Shown here piece after piece: positions 9,374-19,301 of a stretch of DNA of 57,330 nt (positions within the stretch are counted from its first letter, which is position 1; each line of letters starts with the position of its first letter). This DNA is from an uncultured bacterium (GTDB lineage: Bacteria > Planctomycetota > UBA1135 > GCA-002686595). Under the pieces are notes generated by a model. It saw only the letters and a program-made list of their open reading frames with translations. It did no database searches and had not been told where the DNA came from. Location: assembly GCA_905480285.1 (NCBI GenBank), contig CAJQPT010000085.1, forward strand, positions 1-57,330. Direction: 5' to 3'. The translations under genes were made by a program, and so were the position numbers.

Positions 9374-10519
9374 TCATCGCCTCCCGCTCGAGCGCTCGAT
9401 GAAGTCGATTCCCTCGCGTGCGATAGCCGCGGCCTCGCTCTGTGGCTCGAGATCGATGACGTCGAGGAAGTGCTGGTAGGCGGACGTGGGGCGCTCAAGG
9501 TTGCGGAGCTGCACGAGCCCAGCGCCGAGGTGTGCGTCGGCCGCCAGGACGCCGCTCGGGTGGCTCGCGAGCACTCGCCTGAAGGCCGAGAGCGCGGCGC
9601 GCGCATTGCCCTCCTCGGAGAGCCATCGACCGAGGACCAGCACCTCTCGCGGCGACTCTCGGTCGAGGATGTGGTCCGACGTCGCGAAGTAGGTGTCTGC
9701 TGCGTCACTCAACCGACCTGAGGCGACGAGGTCCGCGAACGACGGTCGCCGCGCCGCCGCGGGCCGGTGCCCCCTCGCCTCTCGGAACTCCCGCGGACGC
9801 GACTCGCGCTCCCGGCGGTCAACGAGGAACGCGGCGCCGAGCCCCGCGAAGAACCCGCCGATGTGGGCCCCGTACGCCACCCCGGACGGGCCGGCGTTTC
9901 CCTGCGCCAGCGCCGGGAGGATGTTGCTCAGGATGATGTAGCCCCCGAGCACCACCCTGGCCGGAACCCGAATCACCTGGATGAAGACGAAGAAGAGCAC
10001 GAAGACGTTCACCACGTTCCTCGGGAAGAGGAGGAAGTAGAACCCCATCACCCCGGAGATCGCACCGCTGGCCCCGACGAGCGGGATGTCTGATCCGCGT
10101 GACATCGCCGCGAAGAACAGCGTCGCCGCGGCGCCGGTCCCCAGGTAGGCCGCCAGGTAACCGAGGCGACCGAGCCGGTGCTCGACGTTGTCGCCGAAGA
10201 TCCACAGGAACAACATGTTCCCCGCGAGGTGGAGCAGGCCGCCATGCAAGAACATGGAGGTGAAGAGGGTCAAGAGCGACGCGTGCGCCGGCCTGAACCC
10301 GTACTCGAAGACGAGCACGTCGTAGTTGGACAGCCCCGGCGCGAGCACGCTGCGTCCAGCCTCCCGCATGTACTCCTGGACGAGCGGGTGCGAGGGGTCT
10401 GCCGCGCCGTGGAGCGCCGCCGTCGCGAGGAGATAGACCGCCACGTTGAGCCCGATCAGGGCCCAGGTGACCAGGGGCCGACCGGGCGGGTTAGGCGCGT
10501 CGCTGATGGGCAGGAACAA
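9374..10519 (-). CDS. Rhomboid-family intramembrane serine protease with C-terminal helical domain
   Basis: The 381-residue protein has an N-terminal rhomboid domain of about six membrane helices. The catalytic serine is Ser151 in GASGAISG and the histidine is His219 in YGAHIGGFFAG. The oxyanion-hole HxxxN motif is His97-Asn101 (HLAGN). The last about 130 residues are soluble, with TPR-like pieces (FADLVASGRLSDAADTYF; GNARAALSAFRRVLASHP). The start is TTG at 10519, because GGAGAG lies at a good distance upstream (minus strand) and the N-terminus PISDAPNPPGRPLVTW matches the usual rhomboid beginning. It cleaves substrates in the inner membrane; the substrate is unknown. Confidence 0.92.
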   Translation of the reverse strand: MFLPISDAPNPPGRPLVTWALIGLNVAVYLLATAALHGAADPSHPLVQEYMREAGRSVLAPGLSNYDVLVFEYGFRPAHASLLTLFTSMFLHGGLLHLAGNMLFLWIFGDNVEHRLGRLGYLAAYLGTGAAATLFFAAMSRGSDIPLVGASGAISGVMGFYFLLFPRNVVNVFVLFFVFIQVIRVPARVVLGGYIILSNILPALAQGNAGPSGVAYGAHIGGFFAGLGAAFLVDRRERESRPREFREARGHRPAAARRPSFADLVASGRLSDAADTYFATSDHILDRESPREVLVLGRWLSEEGNARAALSAFRRVLASHPSGVLAADAHLGAGLVQLRNLERPTSAYQHFLDVIDLEPQSEAAAIAREGIDFIERSSGRR

Positions 10520-10620
10520 TGGTCTCTCCAGGCTCTGGTGCGCCGCTGTTGCGCCGCATGAGCCGCGCGATCATAGGGCCCTGACACCCGCCTGCAGAGC
10601 CCCTCCGTCCCACCAATGGA

Positions 10621-10657
10621 GCGGCCCCGCTCCGCCAGGTGGCGCGAGCGGGGCCGC
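10621..10657 (-). terminator. GC-rich hairpin downstream of the subtilase gene
   Basis: A perfect 11-bp stem, GCGGCCCCGCT (10621-10631) with AGCGGGGCCGC (10647-10657), lies about 60 bases past the subtilase stop. No T run follows on the minus strand, so a terminator role is plausible but not shown. A second hairpin (10691-10698 with 10703-10710, GGGTCCTC/GAGGACCC, four-base loop) lies directly after the stop codon. Confidence 0.45.
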
Positions 10658-10716
10658 GGGTCCAGGGGGGAGCATCCCACCTGGAGGCCAGGGTCCTCCA
10701 TCGAGGACCCCTTGGC

Positions 10717-13242
10717 TCAGGGGCAGAAGGTGACGCTGAGACCGTCCGTCAGGTTGAACAGCGCGCCGCCGCCAGCGAGGTCGCGGTACAAGAACTGGAA
10801 GTTCCAGGTCTCGCCCACCGCGACCTGTCCGCTCGGGTTGGGCGGCGCCGTGTTGTCGAAGGGGAAGACCGCAGTCCCGAAGAAGTCCGCCGAGGCGACC
10901 CCCAGTCGGATCACCGAACCAAGGCAGAGCGTCCCGTTGCCGACCGGCGCGGTGGCACGGTCCGGCGCGTACGCGAAGATGCCAATCGTCCCACCGGGGC
11001 AGCCGGACGCCACGAGGAGGAGATCGTTCGCGCCAATGCTCGCGCTACCGCCGGGGAACATGACCGCGGAGAGGCCGGACGAGTTTGGAGACGAGGTGCA
11101 GTAGGACTGGAATCCGCAGTTCGCGGGGCACAGCTCGAAGACCTCGAGGTCGTCCACCGCGGCCTCGACGATCGAGCCGCTCCCCAGATCCGCCGCGATG
11201 AAACGCAGGGTCACCGAGCCCGTCGTGGGGACGAGGTCGCTGACGCGGAACGTCGTCCGCGCCCACCCGCCGGCCTCGGCTGCCGGTCCGAGGGTCTCGA
11301 CGTTCACCCAGGTGGAGCCGCCGTCCGCCGAGACGTCCACCGTGAAGACGTCGTCGGTGTTGGAGCCCGCCGAGTTGTTGTACGAGCGCCAGTAGCCGAT
11401 GTAGGGGTCGGCTGAGGTCGACACATCGATGGCCGGAGACAGCAGCGTGGTGAAGCCGCCGTCCACGTCATTCTCGCCCAGCGAGCCGCCGGGGCTTCCC
11501 TGCCCCGTGACGAAGCAGAGCGAGCCGCCGAGGGTGTGGTCGTCCTCGGGCTGCGCCGCCGTGCCAATCGGATCCACGAGCACCCACACACCGGTGGTCG
11601 CCGTGTCGCCCGCGAGGCCCGCGGTCCAGCCGCTGGTCGCCTCGAGGTCATCGGTGAAGACGATGTTCCGCTCGATGGCCTGGGCGGAGTACGCCGCGGC
11701 GGCTCCCGATGCCGGGGCCAGCGCGGTGCTGCCGCTCACGAGGGGGAACTCGAAGTAGTAGTCGATCTGCGACGGGCAAGCCGCCGCGGGGAAGGTGGCC
11801 CGGAAGGTGTCGTTCCCGATGAAGGGGAGCGGCTCCGAGACGAAGCCCGCACCGGTGTCGAACCAGACGAGGGCGGCGGCGGTGTCCGCCGCGTCGGTCC
11901 CGGGGGTGACGATCACGTCCAGGATATCTCCCCCAGCCGGGCTGACCTCATCCGGACGCGCCACGGGGAAGGAGATCCCCACCGACGTCGCCGGCGTCAT
12001 CTGCATCGCGATGTCCGAGTTGATCCGGCCGAAGCCGAAGTTGTCGTCGACGCCAGCGGCGCCGAGGTCGTCGCAGGACATGCGGAGCACGTCCTCCACC
12101 TGCTGCGGGGTCAGGCTCGGGTTCTTCGACCAGATCAGCGCGCAGAGCCCGGCCGTCATGGGGCAAGCGAAGCTCGTGCCGCTCACGTTGCTGTAGCCGC
12201 CGCTGTCATTGGTGGTCCGGACGCCCTGACCGGGCGCGGTGAGGTCCACGAACGAACCGCGGTTCGAGAAGGAGGCGAGCGCATCCGAGGAGGTCGTGGC
12301 GCCGACGACGATCACGTCGTCATCCCGGCTCCCTGAGAGGACGTCCGATGAGTTGCCTGCCGCCCAGACGAGGAGGGCGCCGAGGCCGCGGACGTAGGTG
12401 CCGGTCGAGTTCACCGAGCCGGACTGAACGCCGCTGTAGCTCACGCTGGCCACCTTGTCGCCGACCTCCGCAGCGGAGCGAGCCGCGCGGGTGAGGTTAG
12501 AGAGTGACGCGCCGCCGTTCGTGGAGTCGGTCACCCGCATGGTGCGGTGCCCGAGGTTCCAACCGACACCGGAGACCCCGATACCGTTGTCACCGTTGGC
12601 GGCGGAGGTGCCCACGCACAGCGTGCCGTGGCCGTTGATGTCCTCGATCGGACCGCCCTGGCTCTCCCAGGTGTCCGAGGGCGCGTGGTAGCCCTCCTGA
12701 CGGTGCAGCTGCAGGTCCGCGTGCGACAGCAGGATGCCCGTATCGCAGATCGCGACGACGATCGAGGGATCGCCGGTCTCTTGGTCCCAGGCCGCGCAGG
12801 AGGCCATGCGGTTCGCCTGGTGATGCCACTGCTGATTGAACTGACTGTCGTCAGGGCAAGCGATCGGATAGACGGTCCAGTCCGGCTCGACGTACTGGAA
12901 CGCGCCGGTCACGAGCAGGTCGTTCGCGACGCTGGTCTCGGTGGCACCCGAGGGGACGAAGAACAGGTACTCGTCGGTCGCCCCCACGTACTCCTTCAGC
13001 TCGAAGGACTCCAGCGCCCGACGAGCGAGCTCCTGGAGGCGGCGCGCCTCTTCCGGGGTCTGACCACGCTCAGCGGCGTTCGAGACCTGAAGCGGCCGGG
13101 CGCACATGACGCCCGAAAACTCAAGCTGCCCCTCGACCTCCTCGAATTCCACGAACGTGGTGGGGCTCGAGAGCTCCTGGGCGTGGGCGAGCGGCGCTGC
13201 CAGAAGAAGGGCAGCGGGAATCAAGCGCGGGAGACGTGTCAT
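10717..13242 (-). CDS. Secreted S8 (subtilisin-like) serine protease with C-terminal accessory domains
   Basis: The 841-residue protein starts at the ATG at 13242, which opens directly onto a signal peptide (MTRLPRLIPAALLLAAPLAHA). The open frame continues upstream to 13461, but that would overlap the neighbouring gene and adds a non-signal tail. An N-terminal propeptide-like part precedes the catalytic domain. The triad is Asp167 (AICDTGILL), His205 (INGHGT) and Ser357 (SGTSFACP). After residue about 400 come beta-rich domains: a MAM/jelly-roll-like segment (about 580-700), then a YCTSS...VTFCP module of about 130 residues at the extreme C-terminus. The last module resembles a recurring extra domain of secreted planctomycete proteins (recollection, not tested). 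Confidence 0.93.
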   Translation of the reverse strand: MTRLPRLIPAALLLAAPLAHAQELSSPTTFVEFEEVEGQLEFSGVMCARPLQVSNAAERGQTPEEARRLQELARRALESFELKEYVGATDEYLFFVPSGATETSVANDLLVTGAFQYVEPDWTVYPIACPDDSQFNQQWHHQANRMASCAAWDQETGDPSIVVAICDTGILLSHADLQLHRQEGYHAPSDTWESQGGPIEDINGHGTLCVGTSAANGDNGIGVSGVGWNLGHRTMRVTDSTNGGASLSNLTRAARSAAEVGDKVASVSYSGVQSGSVNSTGTYVRGLGALLVWAAGNSSDVLSGSRDDDVIVVGATTSSDALASFSNRGSFVDLTAPGQGVRTTNDSGGYSNVSGTSFACPMTAGLCALIWSKNPSLTPQQVEDVLRMSCDDLGAAGVDDNFGFGRINSDIAMQMTPATSVGISFPVARPDEVSPAGGDILDVIVTPGTDAADTAAALVWFDTGAGFVSEPLPFIGNDTFRATFPAAACPSQIDYYFEFPLVSGSTALAPASGAAAAYSAQAIERNIVFTDDLEATSGWTAGLAGDTATTGVWVLVDPIGTAAQPEDDHTLGGSLCFVTGQGSPGGSLGENDVDGGFTTLLSPAIDVSTSADPYIGYWRSYNNSAGSNTDDVFTVDVSADGGSTWVNVETLGPAAEAGGWARTTFRVSDLVPTTGSVTLRFIAADLGSGSIVEAAVDDLEVFELCPANCGFQSYCTSSPNSSGLSAVMFPGGSASIGANDLLLVASGCPGGTIGIFAYAPDRATAPVGNGTLCLGSVIRLGVASADFFGTAVFPFDNTAPPNPSGQVAVGETWNFQFLYRDLAGGGALFNLTDGLSVTFCP

Positions 13243-13342
13243 CGAGTTGGGGGTTGGGGGATCGTGAGGGGCCATGGGAGGGACGGCCCGCGTCCAAAAG
13301 ATGTTCCAGCAGTCCTCGAACCGCGTCGAACGAAAATGTGTC

Positions 13343-16300
13343 TCAGTTCCTGACCAGCACCACGTCGTCCACAAAGAGGACCTGGCCGCCAGAGGCGGTG
13401 GCCGTGAGGCGGAGCGTCTGAGCTCCGGCGGGAATGGACAGGCTGGCCCGCACGCACGCATAGGCCGAGGTTGCCGCCACGGGCACTGTGGTGGCGGCCA
13501 GGACCGCCTGGGTCGCGTCCAGGGCCTCTACGGAGAGGCTGGACGCCCCGCTCCCGCTGGCTCGGAGGAGGGCGTTCAGCTCGCAGCTGGTGGCCCCAGA
13601 GACCCCAGTGATCGCCCAAAGGGATGAGTCATCGAGCCGCACCGCGGGCGCCGCGACGCCTCCCGCCGACACAAGCTCGGCGAGCCCGGTGGACTGCCAC
13701 CCGGTGAGTCCCTCATCGAAGGAACCGTTCTCCAGCCCGTTCGGGTCGGCCAACTCGACTGCCGCCACGCCGTCGATGACCTCGAGGGTGTCGAGCTCCG
13801 GCGAGCCGCCCCGCCGCCCGGCACCGGAGGCCACGTAGATGCGGCCATCAACGGCTCCGATGCCGCCGCTGTGCCGCCCGTCCACGAGCGGCGGCAAGGT
13901 CGTCCACCGTTCGGCGATGACGTCCAAGGCCTCACACTCGTCGTGCGCGTCCAGCTGCGAGGTGCTCTCTCCCCCGATGACCACCGCGAAGCGACCCACC
14001 GACGTCGCCAGGGCGCCGGCCCTCGGGGTCGGAAGGTCGCGGGCAATGGTCGACCACTGCCCGGAGCTGAAGTCGTAGACATCAACCGCGCCGATCGTGT
14101 TCGCAAAGGGGTTGGGCTGCGTGGTCGTACGGCCGCCAGCCGCGACGAGGCGATTCCCGATCACGACGGTGCTGAAGTGGTCGCGGGCCCGCGGCGCGTC
14201 GGGGAGCACCTGCCACGACTGGGTCGCGGGGTCGTACTCATCGAACCAGGCGCGCGCGCCGCCGTTGTGCCCTTGGTTGTTGCCTCCGAGGAGGTAGATC
14301 TTCCCGTCGCGCACGAACACGCCGTTCGCGCCGCGGCGACGCGCAGCGGGGATCAGCGGCCCCTGCGTCCACTGATCTGTGGAGGGGTCCCAGGTCCAGA
14401 TGTTGGGGACGCTCGTCTCATTCGGATAGGACCCGGTGAATGCGCCGACGACATAGACCAGCCCACCGAGGACGACCGGCTGGAAGTGGTTGATCTCGAA
14501 CGGCGGGAGCCCCATGGAGGTCCACTCGCCCGTGGTCGTGTCGAAGGACTCGGTCGGGCGATTGCCCCGCCCCCCCATCAGGTAGAGCCTGCCGTTGACC
14601 GTGACCATCGCCGATTCGTGGCGGCAGGTCAGCACGGAGCCATCGGTGGACGGGAGCACCTCCCAGTTCACGGGGGCCGCGCGGCGGAGTCGGATCAACC
14701 GGGCGACCGAGGGGACCCCGTCGCCGTCGATCACGAAGAGCATGTAGGCGCCCGGCGGGGCGACGTTGCCGCTGAGCGGGCTCGTCAGGTCGAGTGAAGC
14801 GCCGCTCTGGGTGAACGAGAGCTCGAGGCAGCGCTGGTCGGTGTTGATCCCGTGGGTCGCGCTGCCAAGGCGAACGAGGGTGACCCGCGAGGTGTCGGTC
14901 GCGGCCGAGAGCTGGACCTGGAACGGCTCGTCATACGCCAGCGTCTCCGGCGCGGCGGCAATCTCGGGCCGCGGCGCGAGCTGTCCCGTGGCGGTCGAGA
15001 ACAGATAGGGCGGCCGGAAGATCTCCGCCGTGAGGGTGCCGACACCCGGACTGGAGACGCCGCCGCCCGTCCAGACGGTGGCGTCGGGTAGGAGGATCGA
15101 CGTGGAGCGATAGCCCCTGGGCTCGCTGGACGCGGCGCAGAAGGACCACTCGCCGGTCGCGGGGTCCCAGATCTCCGCGACGCGCACGGCGGTCGACGTC
15201 GAAACGGGGTTGTGGCGTCGGGACCCTCCGGTGATGAGCACCGTCCCGTCCGCGAGCACGGTGGCGTCGTGGTCCGCCCGCCGGAACATCATCTCCCCCG
15301 CGCTCGACACCGAGGGGGTCGGCCCGGTGACGTCGATCACCACCGCCGAGCGAGCCGCGTCAGGAACGCTCGAGAGCCGATCCACACCACCGAGCACCAG
15401 GATCCGGTCCGAGCCGATGCTGGCGGCGGACCCCCAGATTCGCTCCATGGACTCACGCTGCCCCTGGAAGGTCCATGCCCCTCCCCCCTCGGTATCGAAG
15501 ACCCCGAGGTTCGGATCCCAGCCGGCGACGACGATGTCGCCCTCGGGGCTCAGGTGGGTGAAGGGGAACAGCCCGTCCACGGCGCCGATCCCGGCGTTCA
15601 GCCAGGCACCGAGGTCCGCGCCGGGGAGCCGAGACCAGGCGACGCCGTCAAAGCGCGCGGGGACCGTGTTCACCGAGCCCGCGTCCCCGCCGCCGAGCGC
15701 CAGGAAGGAGCCGTCCCCGAGGGTGAGCCCCGCGGCGCCGTGGCGAGCCTCGCCTGAGGCCGCGAGAGGAATCCAGGTCCCTGTGGAGGAATCGAAGCGG
15801 CTGAGCTGATCCGCGCCAAGCGGCGCCGCCGAGGAGGTGCGCCCCGCGTAGCCGCCGAAGGCGAGGAGTTCGCCGCTTGAGAGCCGCGAGAGCGCAGCAC
15901 CGTAGAGCTCCTCACTCGGGTGGTTCGCGGACGTGTGGACCCCGCTGCTCGGGTCATAGAGGTCCACCACGGTCGTATCGTGGGAGTCCGCCGGGGGCAG
16001 CGTGCCGGGCCCGCTGCTGACGGCGCTCGAGAAGGTGAGGAGCTCGCCCGAGTCCAGCAGCGCGGCCTGGATCGGATCGACCGGCCAGGCCTCGGCGGAG
16101 AGCCACTCCCCGCGCGTTGGCCTGAGGGACGACCCGTCACCGGGCTGGAACCGCGGCGCGGAGAGGAAGGCGCCGGCCCAGTTGGCGAGGTCGTTCTGTG
16201 ACCCGTCCCCGCCATCTCGAACGACAAGGACCAGCTCACGGACGCCCCGGAGGTTCAACCGGCCGGTGAAGACCGGCGCGTCGGAGCCCGTCAAGAGGCC

Positions 16301-16705
16301 GGAGCTGTAGAGGACGGCGCCGTCCCCGAGGACCTCGAAGACCACCGATCCAGCGTTCCCCACGGAGTCATCCACGCCGACCCAGCTGCTGAACGCGAAG
16401 GCCCTTCGCCGCAGGTCAAAGGCAATCGCGCTGGTGGAGTGACAGCCGATGCCAGTCGCGAAGGTTTGACCTCCGATCGTCAGGGTGGCCCCGTCCCCCG
16501 GCGCCGCGGCACCGTTGCTCTCGTCGAGCTCGATGGGCCCGAGTCCATTCTGCGCCCACAGGGAGGGCACAGCCGACAGGGCCTTGCCTGCTCGTGCTGG
16601 CGCCCTCCTCGTTTGGCTCCCGATGTTCGTGGAGCTACTCCCGATCTGAGCCGCGGCCGGCGCCAGGGTGACGGCGCTGAGGAGGAGGAGGGTCAGACTT
16701 TGCAT
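13343..16705 (-). CDS. Secreted NPCBM / galactose-oxidase-like / kelch multidomain protein
   Basis: The protein has 1120 residues from the ATG at 16705, which begins a signal peptide (MQSLTLLLLSAVTLAPAAA); the frame is open to 16804 without it. Order: NPCBM-type carbohydrate-binding module (about 30-180, with TFATGIGCHSTSAIAFDL), a kelch propeller (200-580), a DUF1929-like Ig domain (about 582-690), a second kelch propeller (690-1000; GRLYLMGGRGN, GKIYLLGGNNQG), and a C-terminal jelly-roll module (1010-1120, ENGSFDEGLTGW). The first propeller plus DUF1929 is the galactose/glyoxal oxidase arrangement, but copper ligands are altered: the Tyr-His pair is Tyr532-Arg533 (GYRSTS). His618 (THGINTDQR) is kept. 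A binding role is more likely than oxidase. It lies 100 bases upstream of the subtilase on the same strand. Confidence 0.88.
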   Translation of the reverse strand: MQSLTLLLLSAVTLAPAAAQIGSSSTNIGSQTRRAPARAGKALSAVPSLWAQNGLGPIELDESNGAAAPGDGATLTIGGQTFATGIGCHSTSAIAFDLRRRAFAFSSWVGVDDSVGNAGSVVFEVLGDGAVLYSSGLLTGSDAPVFTGRLNLRGVRELVLVVRDGGDGSQNDLANWAGAFLSAPRFQPGDGSSLRPTRGEWLSAEAWPVDPIQAALLDSGELLTFSSAVSSGPGTLPPADSHDTTVVDLYDPSSGVHTSANHPSEELYGAALSRLSSGELLAFGGYAGRTSSAAPLGADQLSRFDSSTGTWIPLAASGEARHGAAGLTLGDGSFLALGGGDAGSVNTVPARFDGVAWSRLPGADLGAWLNAGIGAVDGLFPFTHLSPEGDIVVAGWDPNLGVFDTEGGGAWTFQGQRESMERIWGSAASIGSDRILVLGGVDRLSSVPDAARSAVVIDVTGPTPSVSSAGEMMFRRADHDATVLADGTVLITGGSRRHNPVSTSTAVRVAEIWDPATGEWSFCAASSEPRGYRSTSILLPDATVWTGGGVSSPGVGTLTAEIFRPPYLFSTATGQLAPRPEIAAAPETLAYDEPFQVQLSAATDTSRVTLVRLGSATHGINTDQRCLELSFTQSGASLDLTSPLSGNVAPPGAYMLFVIDGDGVPSVARLIRLRRAAPVNWEVLPSTDGSVLTCRHESAMVTVNGRLYLMGGRGNRPTESFDTTTGEWTSMGLPPFEINHFQPVVLGGLVYVVGAFTGSYPNETSVPNIWTWDPSTDQWTQGPLIPAARRRGANGVFVRDGKIYLLGGNNQGHNGGARAWFDEYDPATQSWQVLPDAPRARDHFSTVVIGNRLVAAGGRTTTQPNPFANTIGAVDVYDFSSGQWSTIARDLPTPRAGALATSVGRFAVVIGGESTSQLDAHDECEALDVIAERWTTLPPLVDGRHSGGIGAVDGRIYVASGAGRRGGSPELDTLEVIDGVAAVELADPNGLENGSFDEGLTGWQSTGLAELVSAGGVAAPAVRLDDSSLWAITGVSGATSCELNALLRASGSGASSLSVEALDATQAVLAATTVPVAATSAYACVRASLSIPAGAQTLRLTATASGGQVLFVDDVVLVRN

Positions 16706-16845
16706 GGGTGGACGCCGCGGTCGGGCCCGCAGCTCGCCAGAGGCCGCGTCCCGATCAGAGACCCAGCGCCGGCGAGCGGCCAGCGGGGGCGCTGAGAGGG
16801 CCAAGGGGCAATCTCTGGACGCCCATAACGGCCTCGCGGTTCCTG

Positions 16846-16875
16846 AAAGATACCCCGCTCCCGCTGGCGGGGCAC
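16846..16875 (-). terminator. Possible weak terminator after the FHA-like gene
   Basis: On the minus strand, about ten bases after the stop of the gene ending at 16883, a CCCCGC/GCGGGG stem with an eight-base loop is followed by TATCTTTC. The stem is short (six pairs) and the T run is interrupted. Confidence 0.4.
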
Positions 16876-16882
16876 CACCCGG

Positions 16883-18250
16883 TCATTCCACGCCGTTCGC
16901 CTCGGCGAAGGCGCGCATCTCGGGTTCCCCGATGAGCCGCTTGTAGCGGTAGGGCTGCGACGCGGGGTTCTTCCGCTTGTACCCCTTCAGGAGCTCCGGC
17001 GAGAACTCGCTGATCGCCAGCAAGCGCCCCACCGCGTCGGTCCGGAGCGCCTCGGTCTGGCAGCAGACGATGATCCGAACCATGTCATCGATCGCCTCCG
17101 AGGGGTCGTACTTCTTGGGGTACGTCACCCGGTCGTAGACCACGGCCGCGTCCGCGAGCTTCTCTTCGTAGAACTCCTTCTCGGCCGTGACCAGCTCCTG
17201 ACGCAGCTGCTCGGCTCCCGTCGCGTCCGGGCCGGCCGCCGATGCGGCGAATCGGTCAATGGCCCCGAAGCCGCCGCGGAAGTCCTTGGGCTCCGCTGCG
17301 GTCAGTCCCCAGACCTCCCACCGTACGTCCTCCAGGGTCTCAGCGCTCTCCAGCTCGGCGACGGGTCCAATCCGGTCCATCAGGCGCCGGACGCGATCCA
17401 CGTCCGGGTGGGTCGGGAACTCCTCGACGAACCACTTCGCTCGCTTCATGAATACCCGTGCGTGGGGGCGCTCCCCCTTGGGGTTCCATCGGCTCTCCGA
17501 GTAGTTGATCAGCCTCGCGTCCTTCCAGGGGTTGATGCCGGTGTTGCGGACGGAGTCGTCCAGCCCCTCCATCAGCTCATCCTTGACGATCTCGGCCTGC
17601 TCGACCATGCGCCGCTGCTCCGGCGTCAGCTGCTCGGCGGCGAGCTGTGTCAGGGTCGCTCGTGCACCGACGGGGTCGTCCTGCCGCTCGCGCTGATAGC
17701 GATTCCACTCGACGTTGAAGTCGAAGTTCTCCCCCTCCAGCCCCTTGTTGGTCTCGCTCATCAGCATGTAGACCACGACCACCAGGGCCAAGACCACGGC
17801 GGCAAGCACCACACCGGTAGGAATCGCCGGCCCCTTGGATTGTTGGCGACGGCTCGAGGAGACACGTCCCCCGCCCGACCGGCCCCTCGTTCGAGCCGAC
17901 GAGCCCCCGCCTGAGGCGGCGGTACCCGACGCGGCGCTCCGCGGCTTCGCGGGCCCCTCGCCCTCGTCGTACTCGATGGTGAGCTTCGCGCCTCCGATGG
18001 AGACCGCCTGGCCGTCCTTCATGAGGTACGAGCCCGAGACCTGAGCGCCGGCCGCCTTGGCCGGCATGACCCCCTTGGCCATTCGAAGGGTAGCGCCCTC
18101 GGGGCCCATCTCGATGACGCCGTGTCGCTCCGCCACGTCCTCTGAGCTGAGCTTGAGAGTCGCGCCCTCGCCGCTCCCGAAGGTGAGCTTGCCGGAAGAG
18201 AGCTTGAACCTGCGGACCTCGCCGCCTTCATCGAGTGTGAGTCTCGCCAT
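16883..18250 (-). CDS. FHA-like domain protein with a single transmembrane helix
   Basis: The 455-residue protein has an N-terminal beta-rich domain (residues 1-95) reading like a forkhead-associated fold: KLTFGSGEGATLKLSSEDVA, then ERHGVIEM, then a closing strand KLTIEYDE. The histidine of the FHA signature is present, but the usual Gly-Arg and Ser/Asn positions are not clean, so phosphothreonine binding is uncertain. A basic, Gly/Ser-rich linker (95-140) leads to a membrane helix (about 143-166, GVVLAAVVLALVVVVYMLM). The remaining about 290 residues are charged and helical, with no recognised domain. It lies 113 bases downstream of the sigma-54 activator gene on the same strand and may share its transcript. 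Confidence 0.72.
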   Translation of the reverse strand: MARLTLDEGGEVRRFKLSSGKLTFGSGEGATLKLSSEDVAERHGVIEMGPEGATLRMAKGVMPAKAAGAQVSGSYLMKDGQAVSIGGAKLTIEYDEGEGPAKPRSAASGTAASGGGSSARTRGRSGGGRVSSSRRQQSKGPAIPTGVVLAAVVLALVVVVYMLMSETNKGLEGENFDFNVEWNRYQRERQDDPVGARATLTQLAAEQLTPEQRRMVEQAEIVKDELMEGLDDSVRNTGINPWKDARLINYSESRWNPKGERPHARVFMKRAKWFVEEFPTHPDVDRVRRLMDRIGPVAELESAETLEDVRWEVWGLTAAEPKDFRGGFGAIDRFAASAAGPDATGAEQLRQELVTAEKEFYEEKLADAAVVYDRVTYPKKYDPSEAIDDMVRIIVCCQTEALRTDAVGRLLAISEFSPELLKGYKRKNPASQPYRYKRLIGEPEMRAFAEANGVE

Positions 18251-18363
18251 GGCCCTATTGGAGCCGGGACGAGAACTCCCTGTCGAGAGGCAATCGGACC
18301 TAGCCAGGATCCCGCGCCGCGCTCGCCCCCGGTCGGGCCTTCCCGGAATCCGCGCCCCCGGGC

Positions 18364-19301
18364 TCAGACCGCCGCGATTCGAGGCGACAGGTCCTCGGGC
18401 CGGATCACCCCGCCGGAGAGCGCCACCGCGCGGCGCAGCTCGTTCTCAAGCTCACGGACATTCCCGGGCCAGGACCAACCAGCCAGGGCGGCGAGGGCCT
18501 CCTCGCTGATGGAGGCCTCCCGGCCGACCTCTTCGGCGATCCCCGGGAGGATGGCCCGGGCGATGGCACGCACGTCGTCCCCGCGGTCCCGCAGGGGCGG
18601 GAGGTGGAGGGTGACGACGTTCAACCGAAACATCAGGTCCTCCCTGAAGTCGCCGCTGGCCACGGCGGAGGGGAGGTCCCGGTGGGTCGCCGCCAGGATC
18701 CTCACGTCCACCTTCTTGGTCGTGTTGGCGCCAACGGCGCGGACCTCGCCGTCCTGCAGGACTCGCAAGAGCTTGGCCTGCATGGGGAGGGGCATGTCCC
18801 CGATCTCATCCAGGAAGACCGTCCCCCCGTCCGCCACCACGAAGTGCCCGGGGCGATCCGCCACGGCCCCCGTGAACGCACCCTTCTTGTGGCCGAAGAG
18901 CTCGCTCTCCAGCAGGTTCTCGGAGATGGCGGCGCAGTTCTCCGCGAGGAAGGGCCCCGCCTTGCGGGGGCTCGCGTCGTGGAGAGCCCGGGCGACGAGC
19001 TCCTTCCCCGTTCCCGTTTCGCCCTGGATCAGGACCGGCACGCCAGAGGCCGCGACCCGATCGATCATCGCAAACAGCTCGAGCATGGGCGGGCTCGACC
19101 CGATCATGCCGAAGCGGCCGCCCGGCTCCGGAGCAGGCGGCGCGGTCGACGCGCACGAGGCCTCGGCGGCATCCAGGACCCGCCGTGCGTGAGCTGCCAG
19201 AGGCGCCACGACGCCCCGCTCCTGCGCCTGCACGAGGACACGGTCGAACGCCTCCTGCACCTCTAAGGGCAGGGGCTGCGCCCCCCCGGCATCCTCGGCG
19301 C

